Shown: one piece after another, positions 14,887-21,806 of the stretch | How positions within the stretch are numbered: the stretch's first letter is position 1 | Layout: each line of letters opens with the position of its first letter | NCBI GenBank assembly: GCA_022821495.1 | Contig: JAJEDN010000066.1 | Location: 1-36,109, forward strand | Length of the DNA: 36,109 nt | Source: Candidatus Poribacteria bacterium | Lineage (GTDB): Bacteria > Poribacteria > WGA-4E > WGA-3G | Reading direction: 5' to 3' | Position numbers and translations under genes: made by a program | The notes under the pieces: model-generated | Databases searched by the model: none | What the model saw: the letters and a program-made list of their open reading frames with translations, nothing else | Told to the model about the DNA's origin: nothing

Positions 14887-15942
14887 TTGAAAATCTGTTT
14901 TACCGTAATGTGCCGATTGTCAATAATTCTATCTCTGCTATTTTGCCGTATTTTGACCACCAATGCAGCAGATGTCCCAAAACTGCTGAAGGCAACCCCA
15001 CTTTCACAAACCGCAATTCAACTCCAGTTCGACGGACAATTACAAGCTGAAACCGCGGAAAACCTTGACAATTACCGTATCGCACCAGATGTTCAACTCG
15101 AATACGCTTTATTGGATCAACGTTTGAATCGGGTTCTGTTACTCACATCTCCGTTAGAAATAGATAAAGACTACCGTCTCACGCTGCCAAATATTCAGAC
15201 CGGAATCGTTGTTACGCTTCCATCCATAAACGAGATAACCTTCGGCGCGGGTGAATCGGTTACCTTCTCCGGTGGCTTACAGGATACGACGCTACATGTC
15301 AATAAAGACCGGAAGACACGGAACAACAACGCTGGTGCCGAACCGACCCTCTTATGTAATCCGACGGGAAGCGTCTTCTTCGTCGCCTTTGATATGTATG
15401 ATGCGTTTGAGGATATGGGGATCCGAGAGCCGACACAGGTTTTAGAAGCAACGATAACCCTGCATGTCCAGCAATGTGAGACAGATGCGGCACAGACCGT
15501 CCTTTTTCGTCGTGTCCTGCTCCCTTGGAAAGAGGGCAGAGGTACGTCAACGCGCGCCGAAGATAACGAACTCACTTATAACAGTGCATTGCATCGCAAC
15601 CTCCCATGGAATAAGCGTCCCGCGCAAGCCATGCTATCAGGCATAGACGGCGACACCGAAAGCGATTATAACGGTTCCGAGGATGTCGCCCACCGTATTG
15701 ATGGTAGGGTTGAGATTCAAGGTGCTGGAAAACGTTATACGATTAAAAGCGAGCTCCTCACCGATGCCGTCCGTTTTTGGGTAGCGAACCCGGATTACAA
15801 CTACGGCTACCTCTTCGCCTTGCAAGATGGAAGCGTCCCCATCGTATTCTCGTCAAAAGAAGCAACCGACGAAACCCTCCGCCCAACCCTAACAATCCGC
15901 TACCAGACCCAGCCACCTGTCAGAATCGAGGCACCTGAATAA
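14887..15942 (+). CDS. Exported DNRLRE-domain protein
   Basis: 351 residues from a TTG start at 14887 with GGAGA six bases upstream. A signal peptide precedes AADVPKLL (cleavage after TNA). Residues 29-120 look like an SbsA/Big-like immunoglobulin fold (ATPLSQTAIQLQFDGQL, VVTLPSINEITF). Residues 125-345 match the DNRLRE family: VFFVAFDMYD, ATITLHVQQ, FRRVLLPWKEG, a central YNSALHRNLPW and C-terminal TLTIRYQT. DNRLRE domains occur in secreted, often glycan-associated proteins. No catalytic residues are evident. It lies downstream of the glycosidase, possibly co-expressed in envelope glycan processing (inference). Confidence 0.72.
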   Translation: MKICFTVMCRLSIILSLLFCRILTTNAADVPKLLKATPLSQTAIQLQFDGQLQAETAENLDNYRIAPDVQLEYALLDQRLNRVLLLTSPLEIDKDYRLTLPNIQTGIVVTLPSINEITFGAGESVTFSGGLQDTTLHVNKDRKTRNNNAGAEPTLLCNPTGSVFFVAFDMYDAFEDMGIREPTQVLEATITLHVQQCETDAAQTVLFRRVLLPWKEGRGTSTRAEDNELTYNSALHRNLPWNKRPAQAMLSGIDGDTESDYNGSEDVAHRIDGRVEIQGAGKRYTIKSELLTDAVRFWVANPDYNYGYLFALQDGSVPIVFSSKEATDETLRPTLTIRYQTQPPVRIEAPE

Positions 15943-15975
15943 AAATGGACATAAATTGCTTATATATGTTATAAT

Positions 15976-16263
15976 TTACCCAAGTTGCTACTAACACACT
16001 TTGGGCGTTTCAAGAAGATTTTTTCAGGAATTTCCCACTCCGTAGGGGTGATATTGCTTCGTAGTGAGAATAGAAAACGGTGTATTTAAGCAATTGCACC
16101 CCGTATGAAGTTTAACAAATAACTTGGGTAATTGCGGTTACGCGACGTGCGATGAATCGCACTACTACGAACCGATCTACTTGTTATTACGCGTCTTAGC
16201 GTTACCCGATTAAATTCTTAATCTTCATTAGCGGTGCTATTTCTATGCATAGGTAGCAACTTG
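15976..16263. repeat. MITE-like inverted-repeat region in a 369-base gap
   Basis: The gene-free stretch 15943-16311 contains TTACCCAAGTT (15976-15986) with its exact inverse AACTTGGGTAA at 16121-16131. The overlapping CAAGTTGCTAC (15981-15991) has its exact inverse at 16253-16263. A further hairpin GTGCGAT-GA-ATCGCAC stands at 16147-16162. A TATAAT box occurs beside each end (15970 and 16267). There is no ORF. This is consistent with one or two nested non-autonomous elements. The second TATAAT may serve the nuclease gene at 16312. Confidence 0.55.
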
Positions 16264-16311
16264 CGTTATAATTTGTTGAAAAAAATGTGTTGAACCAACG
16301 AAAGGCTTTAA

Positions 16312-17253
16312 GTGGCAAATTTTGATATTGCCTCTAAGAAAACCGCTGAAATATCTCCTAAAGATTTCGTCGACCTTTGCTTCGGTTTTGAGACAATTGA
16401 CATTACAGTCATCGAACTCATCCAACCGGAACAACCGACAGTCGATATGCGCCAAGCAGATGTCGTCATTAAGGCGGAAATTAATGGAAAACAGGTAATC
16501 GTACACTTTGAATTTCAAACCACTGACAGTTCTGAAACCGATATGCCTCTCCGCATGGTGGGTTATATTGTTCGTCTTATTGAAACTTATGGATTAGAGG
16601 TTTATTCCAATGTCATCTATCTTCGTCCAGATGCAGGCCGCAGCGACCCCGGACAATTTGTACAAGATATAGCCGGGCATGAGGTTTTGACTCGATACAA
16701 GGTTTTTCGTCTCATTGAGATGGATGGACAAAGCATCTTAGAGGCAAAGCCTATGGGGCTTCTGCCTTTTACACCCTTGATGAAACGTCCCAAGGAGGTA
16801 AGTGCAGAGGCATGGTTACGGCGTTGCGTACAGACAGCAGATAGTGTGAATGTAGAGAACAAAACCGCTTATCTTGGGACATTGGCAGTTTTAGGCAGCT
16901 TAGTCTATGAACCAGAAACGATTTTGAATATTATCTCGGAGGAAACTATGGAACGCCCTTCCATTTCTGAACACTTCGCGGCAGAAGCACTACAGCAAGG
17001 TATTGAACAGGGCATTGAACAGGGCATTGAACAAGGTATTGAACAAGGTATTGAACAAGGTGCCAGAGAACGCGCCCTGAAAGATATTCTTGAGGTGCTT
17101 ACACTCCGATTAAAGCCGTATGCAGCGACTGTCTTCAAACCTACACTTGAGACAATTGACGACTTAGATCGGCTTGCGCAATTGCATCGCGCTGCGATCC
17201 TTGCAGAGACGCTTGACGACTTCGCACAGGTGCTAACGGAAAATAGTAATTGA
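16312..17253 (+). CDS. Rpn/PD-(D/E)XK family nuclease with (GIEQ)n tract
   Basis: 313 residues from GTG with AAAGG six bases upstream. The N-terminal 200 residues match the Rpn / transposase_31-like group of PD-(D/E)XK nucleases: Asp50 in QADVVIK, then Glu67-x-Gln69 in VHFEFQ, and MPLRMVGYIVRLIETYG. RpnA of E. coli is a recA-independent recombination-promoting endonuclease; many relatives are of unknown use. Residues 229-249 repeat Gly-Ile-Glu-Gln, encoded by five 12-bp units, joining the nuclease to a helical tail of about 60 residues. It lies beside inverted-repeat sequence. Confidence 0.82.
   Translation: MANFDIASKKTAEISPKDFVDLCFGFETIDITVIELIQPEQPTVDMRQADVVIKAEINGKQVIVHFEFQTTDSSETDMPLRMVGYIVRLIETYGLEVYSNVIYLRPDAGRSDPGQFVQDIAGHEVLTRYKVFRLIEMDGQSILEAKPMGLLPFTPLMKRPKEVSAEAWLRRCVQTADSVNVENKTAYLGTLAVLGSLVYEPETILNIISEETMERPSISEHFAAEALQQGIEQGIEQGIEQGIEQGIEQGARERALKDILEVLTLRLKPYAATVFKPTLETIDDLDRLAQLHRAAILAETLDDFAQVLTENSN
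16999..17058 (+). repeat. In-frame 12-bp tandem repeat encoding GIEQ
   Basis: Five consecutive units of GGTATTGAACAA and its synonymous variant GGCATTGAACAG. Length changes by slippage would keep the reading frame and vary the linker of the nuclease. Confidence 0.9.
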
Positions 17254-17411
17254 TATACTCGACTGCTCAGACACAACTCGTGGAGGATGCTCGCGCATAC
17301 CTAACGCAACTTCGCGCAAAACGGGCTATCCTCGCGGATAAATATCACGCGCTTATTGGAGAAGAGCTCGCCGGTGCAACCTTCCTAATCAGAAACCGAC
17401 CTGATCGTTAA
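17250..17411 (+). CDS. Small ORF coupled to the nuclease gene, or a gene remnant
   Basis: A TTG at 17250 overlaps the nuclease stop (TTGA) and opens 53 codons ending at TAA 17409-17411. The sequence is helical and charged: EDARAYLTQLRAKRAILADK, then LIGEELAGATFLIRN. A GTG at 17281 would give a shorter form. Composition looks coding rather than random, but there is no independent Shine-Dalgarno and no family I recognise. It could be a small partner of the nuclease or the 3' remnant of a longer gene. Confidence 0.4.
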   Translation: MIYSTAQTQLVEDARAYLTQLRAKRAILADKYHALIGEELAGATFLIRNRPDR

Positions 17412-17684
17412 AAACCATACCTCCGAAAATCCTTTTACAATCCTAAAATCGACTCTATTTAATCACGCAATTTTTGCAGAATTATGCAATTTTTACACGC
17501 TAATTCTCAGTTTTTTGCGTGCCGAAAAAAGAAGAGAATCACAAACAGATACAGTTTTTAGGAAAACGGACACTGACACTCTTTTCGATAAACCTAATAC
17601 CCTCCTATGTTTAAACGCGTCGCTTACAAAGTATGCTTAGCGTTCTAACTGTTTTCCACAAATATTAAATCTTGTTGAGGGAGT
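17412..17684. other. AT-rich gene-free stretch upstream of the patatin promoter
   Basis: No credible ORF. It holds TTGCA-GAATTA-TGCAA (17474-17489), an interrupted dyad about 200 bases upstream of the sigma-54 promoter, where enhancer sites for sigma-54 activators usually lie. The gene-free stretch continues to 17825. Confidence 0.35.
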
Positions 17685-17700
17685 TGGCACAAAATTTGCT
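17685..17700 (+). promoter_or_regulatory. Perfect sigma-54 (-24/-12) promoter for the patatin gene
   Basis: TGGCAC-AAAAT-TTGCT matches the RpoN consensus TGGCAC-N5-TTGCW at every fixed base, with GG (17686-17687) and GC (17698-17699) ten bases apart. Transcription would start near 17711 and give a leader of about 115 bases before the ATG at 17826. Sigma-54 promoters need an AAA+ activator, so expression of the phospholipase should be strictly conditional. The activator is not in this window. Confidence 0.78.
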
Positions 17701-17825
17701 GCTATAACGTCACAATGAGATTCTGTTTGCTTGAACAGAAACGGAGTTATTATTAGGGTATATGCAATTTTCTGGTAAATCTTTCCAGAATTAGTGAATG
17801 GAAACGAACTGTAATAGGAGTATAT

Positions 17826-18950
17826 ATGAGTAAACGAAAAACTTTCAATGTTTTGTCAATTGATGGTGGCGGTATTCGTGGTATCATCCCAGCTCTAATT
17901 CTTGAGAGAATTGAGAGACTGGCTTCCTTCACGCCAATCTGTGAACTGTTCGATTTGATTGCTGGCACCTCGACCGGAGGACTGATTGCTTTAGCACTCA
18001 CGAGACCCAATGATGCTGGAACAGCACCGGCGTACAACCCGAGCAGTTTAGCCATGTTATATGAGAACGAAGGAAAGCACATTTTTGATCGTTCATTTCT
18101 ACACAACATGCGGGCATTAGGCGGTCTGATTGATGAACGATATCCAGCGGCAGGACTTGAAGAAATTCTAAGTACATATTTCGGAACGACTCATCTTAGC
18201 GAGACCTTAGGGGCAGAGGTGTTAATCCCAAGTTACGATTTGCAGGGTACACGCCGCTATTGGGAGGCTTGTCAAGAAGTAGATCAGGAGGCGACACTTC
18301 CTGAGCATGAAGGTGGATATCCTCGCTTCTTCAAGAGCCGTTTGGCTAAAGATGAAAGCCGAATGGCACAAGAAGACTATCTCATGAGAGATGTCGCCCG
18401 GGCAACTTCTGCTGCCCCAACCTATTTTGAACCGCTTGAGATAGAAGGGACACGGTTTAATGAGCCATCGGGTCAACAATCGTCCGAAACATTAGTTGAC
18501 GGTGGTGTCTTTGCAAACAACCCAGCGATGTGTGCTTATGTAGAGGCGAAAGAGATGCTGAGATTAATAACTGAGGATACTGATACGGAGTGCGAGGATA
18601 CGGACATTCTACTGGTCTCTATCGGAACAGGGAGTTTAACGCGCCGGTGGCAACTTGAGGATGTGAAAGATTGGGGAGCGTTAAAGTGGATCCCACCTCT
18701 TTTCAGGATCATTGCTGATGGAGCGAGTGATACAGTGGACCATCAAGTCCGATTTTTACTTCCTAATCGTGGAGATGAACAATTTTACTACCGATTCCAA
18801 CCGAAACTATATATCGGTAATGACGATATGGATGATTCGACATCGACTAATTTGTATGCTTTGCGAGGTGTTGCTAATAGTTTTATTAATGACAATATAG
18901 CTACCTTGGAAAATTTAGTTGAGCAATTGACGCGTAATAGAGATGAGTGA
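17826..18950 (+). CDS. Patatin-like phospholipase
   Basis: 374 residues with the Ser-Asp dyad of patatins: oxyanion motif DGGGIRG (13-19), nucleophile Ser49 in GTSTG, and Asp225 in VDGGVFANNP. Such enzymes hydrolyse phospholipid or lipid acyl esters. The sequence lacks a signal peptide, so it is cytosolic and could act on the inner membrane. The type resembles bacterial CapV-like and plant patatins. No cyclic-nucleotide synthase lies beside it, so a CBASS role is not supported. TAGGAG precedes the ATG. It is transcribed alone, between a sigma-54 promoter and a hairpin terminator. Confidence 0.93.
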   Translation: MSKRKTFNVLSIDGGGIRGIIPALILERIERLASFTPICELFDLIAGTSTGGLIALALTRPNDAGTAPAYNPSSLAMLYENEGKHIFDRSFLHNMRALGGLIDERYPAAGLEEILSTYFGTTHLSETLGAEVLIPSYDLQGTRRYWEACQEVDQEATLPEHEGGYPRFFKSRLAKDESRMAQEDYLMRDVARATSAAPTYFEPLEIEGTRFNEPSGQQSSETLVDGGVFANNPAMCAYVEAKEMLRLITEDTDTECEDTDILLVSIGTGSLTRRWQLEDVKDWGALKWIPPLFRIIADGASDTVDHQVRFLLPNRGDEQFYYRFQPKLYIGNDDMDDSTSTNLYALRGVANSFINDNIATLENLVEQLTRNRDE

Positions 18951-18957
18951 AAATTTT

Positions 18958-19012
18958 GAGGCTACCTTAAATGATTCAGTCTGAATACAATTATCGTAGC
19001 CTCTTTTCTTTT
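18958..19012 (+). terminator. Intrinsic terminator after the patatin gene
   Basis: GAGGCTAC (18958-18965) pairs with GTAGCCTC (18996-19003), with an inner ATTCAG/CTGAAT stem, followed by TTTTCTTTTA. On the minus strand it could also end waaA transcription, with a weaker tail. Confidence 0.75.
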
Positions 19013-19066
19013 ATCCCAAGATGGACGGTATAACAGCGTTAATTCGTCCGAAAGGGTTCGGTCACA

Positions 19067-20353
19067 TTACACATACGCCCGCAAATGCACCAAAGTCCGG
19101 TTCACCGCGCCGAGATTCTCTTCAATCAACTGTTTTCCGAGACTACCCGCTGCGGTTCGCGCCGTGTTGTCCTTCAGCCACGCAGTCATCGCCTCTGCTA
19201 ACGCTGGCACGGTGTGAACCAGTTTCGCACCACCGCGATCCACAAGAAGAGACGCTTCATAGGCGTTCTGGATCGTCGGACCGAAGATAACAGGTTTCGC
19301 CATCGCAGCGGGTTCCATCACATTGTGCACACTCCCGCGAAAACTCCCACCGACAAACGCTACATCTGCCAATCCATATAACTTTGCAAGAAGACCTACG
19401 CTGTCAATGATGACGACATCCACTGCTGACAGATCCACTTCAGGTGTGAGTTCAGAGAAACAGAGATATGCCAATTTTTCTCGATCCAGATGCTCACGAA
19501 TCTCCTTTATCCGGTCCGGTGTCGGTTCATGTGGAACCAAGATTAAATGCGGAAAGTGTTCCGAGTCATTTTGACGTAGCAGTTGATAGGCTGGTAACAA
19601 CACCCTCTCATCCTCCGTGTATGTACTACCAGCGATGAGAATCGGACGTTTTAGGGTTGCCTGTCCGGGGAAAAATTCGGCATCAGATTCAACAGAGGCA
19701 GCCCGTCGGTAAACCTGCTCATAACGCGTATCTCCGGTAACAACAATCTCGTGTTCCGATGAACAGAGTTCTTGAAAACGCGCCGCATCCGCTTCCGAAA
19801 TCGCACAATGCACACGGATATGTCGGTGCACACTCCGAAAAAACGGTTTCGCAAAACCGGATAACCGTTTCGATTCAGCATGCAACGTACCCGCGACCAC
19901 GATAATCGGAATCTCATGCTTGGAGGCTTTCCAGACGAGGTTGGGCCAAATGTCGAATTTGGAGAAAACTATTAACGAGGGTTCAATCAGTCGTATCAAG
20001 CGTTCCGCGTTCCGCGGTGTGTCTAAAGGGAGGTAGACAGCGGCATCCGCATAAGGGTAGGATTGCGCATTCGGCGCGACGGAGGGCGAAAAGAATGTTA
20101 AGACAATTCGAGTTTCTCTATAAATCGCTTCAATGAGCGGTTTCGCCTGCTCAAATTCTCCGACAGAGGTGAAGTGAAACCACACCGTTTTTTCTAAGGG
20201 ACGCGCGATCTGAAGTTGGTTTGTGAGTTCCGTGAAGACTCGCTTCCGCCCTTTGATGCCTTCCTGAATTTTCGGATTGCAACACCCCGCGCTGTAGAAA
20301 CCGACGAACATCGCTGGCACTGCAAAGGCGTTATAGACAAGTTTCCAAAGCAT
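19067..20353 (-). CDS. waaA: 3-deoxy-D-manno-octulosonic acid (Kdo) transferase
   Basis: A GT-B inner-membrane glycosyltransferase that adds Kdo from CMP-Kdo to lipid IVA in lipopolysaccharide core synthesis. The 428 residues begin with a membrane anchor (WKLVYNAFAVPAMFVGFY). The catalytic Glu66 lies in FHFTSVGEFEQ. FSKFDIWPNLVW, VVAGTLHAESKR, ILIAGSTYTEDE, and the CMP-Kdo-binding end DVAFVGGSFRGSVHNVMEPA are present. The usual GGHN motif reads SVHN here. It implies a Gram-negative outer membrane with Kdo-containing LPS. Downstream of trxA, separated by a terminator. Confidence 0.94.
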   Translation of the reverse strand: MLWKLVYNAFAVPAMFVGFYSAGCCNPKIQEGIKGRKRVFTELTNQLQIARPLEKTVWFHFTSVGEFEQAKPLIEAIYRETRIVLTFFSPSVAPNAQSYPYADAAVYLPLDTPRNAERLIRLIEPSLIVFSKFDIWPNLVWKASKHEIPIIVVAGTLHAESKRLSGFAKPFFRSVHRHIRVHCAISEADAARFQELCSSEHEIVVTGDTRYEQVYRRAASVESDAEFFPGQATLKRPILIAGSTYTEDERVLLPAYQLLRQNDSEHFPHLILVPHEPTPDRIKEIREHLDREKLAYLCFSELTPEVDLSAVDVVIIDSVGLLAKLYGLADVAFVGGSFRGSVHNVMEPAAMAKPVIFGPTIQNAYEASLLVDRGGAKLVHTVPALAEAMTAWLKDNTARTAAGSLGKQLIEENLGAVNRTLVHLRAYV

Positions 20354-20387
20354 AAGGAAGTAAAATAAAAAGGGAGAAAATAAGGAA

Positions 20388-20442
20388 AATGGAAGGATAG
20401 ATGCGAGAAAAAGTTAATTTCTCAAGGTACCGACCTTCCATT
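20388..20442 (-). terminator. Probable terminator between trxA and waaA
   Basis: On the minus strand AATGGAAGG (20434-20442) pairs with CCTTCCATT (20388-20396), with an inner GAGAAA/TTTCTC stem, then a T-rich tract TTCCTTATTTT. It would separate the two minus-strand genes. Confidence 0.6.
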
Positions 20443-20456
20443 CAGGAGATAGGTGC

Positions 20457-20783
20457 TTACAGGACGTCTAAGATTTTCTTTTTCAGCGCATCTTTAGGCA
20501 TTGCCCCGACAATCTGCCCCGCGACTTTCCCGTCTTTGAACACCAGTAGCGTTGGGATACTCCGAACACCATACTGCATCGCGGTTTGACGATTGTCATC
20601 AACATTTACTTTTCCAACTTTGAAGGTTTCTGAATTTTCCTCAGCGAGTTCCTCTAAGATCGGTGCAATCATTTTGCACGGGCCACACCACTCCGCCCAA
20701 AAATCTACAACAATCGGGGTATCCGATGTAATCACCATTCCTTCAAATGTATCGTCACTAATTTCAAACGTATTCGCAGACAT
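20457..20783 (-). CDS. trxA: Thioredoxin
   Basis: A cytosolic dithiol-disulfide reductase. The 108 residues carry the active site WAEWCGPCK (Cys33, Cys36), DFWAEW before it, KVNVDDN and the cis-Pro loop RSIPTLLVFKDGK, with the usual family length. GGAGC precedes the start (AAAGGAGCT, minus strand). It is divergent from the molybdenum hydroxylase operon across a 297-base AT-rich gap. Confidence 0.97.
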   Translation of the reverse strand: MSANTFEISDDTFEGMVITSDTPIVVDFWAEWCGPCKMIAPILEELAEENSETFKVGKVNVDDNRQTAMQYGVRSIPTLLVFKDGKVAGQIVGAMPKDALKKKILDVL

Positions 20784-20972
20784 GATAGCTCCTTTTGTTT
20801 AGAATCAAGTAGGCAAAACTACCTCTCTAATTAATAATACTGTGCTTGCGCAATTCTCTTATAAATCCATCAAGATCGTACATCAAGATGTTAATATGAT
20901 ACTCCATTTTGAGAAAAATTGCCAATCATTTTTTCCTATCCATAGCGATAATATTTTCCGTTGTTTTTTCGC

Positions 20973-21001
20973 TTGATAAAAAATGTAAAGTATAATATAC
21001 T
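20973..21001 (+). promoter_or_regulatory. Sigma-70 promoter of the molybdenum hydroxylase operon
   Basis: TTGATA (20973-20978), 17 bases, TATACT (20996-21001). The leader would run from about 21008 to 21080, with a small GATAA-CATA-TTATC hairpin and a GAAGGAG Shine-Dalgarno. I see no Moco riboswitch fold in it. Confidence 0.65.
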
Positions 21002-21080
21002 GAAAAAACCGAGATAACATATTATCTAACCAATGCAATAACTTTAATCCGAATCCATAATTGATTGAAGGAGACACCGC

Positions 21081-21716
21081 ATGCCTGATAAAGAGAAAAA
21101 ACAAGGCACGAACATCTCGCGCCGGAACTTCTTAAAAGGCGTAGGCACCGGCACCGTTGCCGCGACCGTCGCACCGAGCGTTTTAATCAGTGGTGAGAAA
21201 GCCGCTGATGCCCAAGCGGGGGACGCTGTTGAGAGTGCAACAATTCAACTCAATATCAACGCGAAACTGTATCAAGTTGAAGTTGAAGCACGCACCACAC
21301 TCCTAACCGTTTTACGCGACGGAATTGATACAAGCGGGGCCAACATCGACTTAACCGGTGCCAAGCTCATTTGCGACCGGGGTGAATGTGGCGGTTGCAC
21401 CGTCATGGTCGATGGAAATCCAGTTTATGCCTGTATGATGCTTGCGATGGACGCACAAGACAAGCAGATAACAACCGTTGAAGGCTTGGCAGATGGCGAC
21501 GATTTGCATCCTGTCCAAGATGCATTCATCCAGCATGACGCATTGATGTGCGGATTTTGCACACCCGGTTTCGTCGTTGCATCCGCAGCGCTCTTGAACG
21601 AAAATACCAAGCCGACGCTCGAAGAAATTAAAGTCGGTTTGTCTGGCAACACCTGTCGCTGTGGAACTTATCCATTCATCTTTGATGCTGTCAAAACCGC
21701 ATCACGGAAGATGTGA
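21081..21716 (+). CDS. Tat-exported 2Fe-2S subunit of a molybdenum hydroxylase
   Basis: 211 residues. A twin-arginine signal SRRNFLKG (Arg14-Arg15) leads to a hydrophobic stretch and a DAQA cleavage region, so the complex works in the periplasm. The plant-type ferredoxin cluster uses Cys98, 103, 106 and 118 (CDRGECGGC). The second cluster uses Cys157, 160, 192 and 194 (CGFC...CRC). This is the small subunit of the xanthine oxidase family, and the Tat signal plus separate subunits match the PaoABC periplasmic aldehyde oxidoreductase type. It passes electrons from the Mo site to the FAD subunit. First gene of the operon; GAAGGAG precedes the start. Confidence 0.93.
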   Translation: MPDKEKKQGTNISRRNFLKGVGTGTVAATVAPSVLISGEKAADAQAGDAVESATIQLNINAKLYQVEVEARTTLLTVLRDGIDTSGANIDLTGAKLICDRGECGGCTVMVDGNPVYACMMLAMDAQDKQITTVEGLADGDDLHPVQDAFIQHDALMCGFCTPGFVVASAALLNENTKPTLEEIKVGLSGNTCRCGTYPFIFDAVKTASRKM

Positions 21717-21738
21717 TTCCTATTGCTTACTTGAAAGC

Positions 21739-21786
21739 GCGTCTCGACTTGCGAGACGCAAAAGCCCACCGTTCTCTTTGAACGGT
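21739..21786 (+). promoter_or_regulatory. Two adjacent hairpins between the small and large subunit genes
   Basis: GCGTCTCG-ACTTG-CGAGACGC (21739-21759) and ACCGTTC-TCTTT-GAACGGT (21768-21786) are perfect stems in the 90-base gap. There is no U-run after them, so I read them as mRNA processing or stability elements that could adjust subunit ratios. Confidence 0.5.
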
Positions 21787-21806
21787 CGCCTATAGGAGGA
21801 AAACGC

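Noticed and set aside
16312..17253. Active transposon transposase
   Set aside because: Older names for this family include transposase, but the fold is a PD-(D/E)XK nuclease and no matching element ends with target duplications could be confirmed.
17826..18950. CBASS phospholipase effector (CapV-like)
   Set aside because: No cGAS/DncV-like nucleotidyltransferase or Cap2/Cap3 genes lie nearby, and the gene stands alone between its promoter and terminator.
21008..21080. Moco riboswitch upstream of the Mo hydroxylase
   Set aside because: The leader is only about 70 bases and shows just one small hairpin, much less than the known Moco RNA fold.
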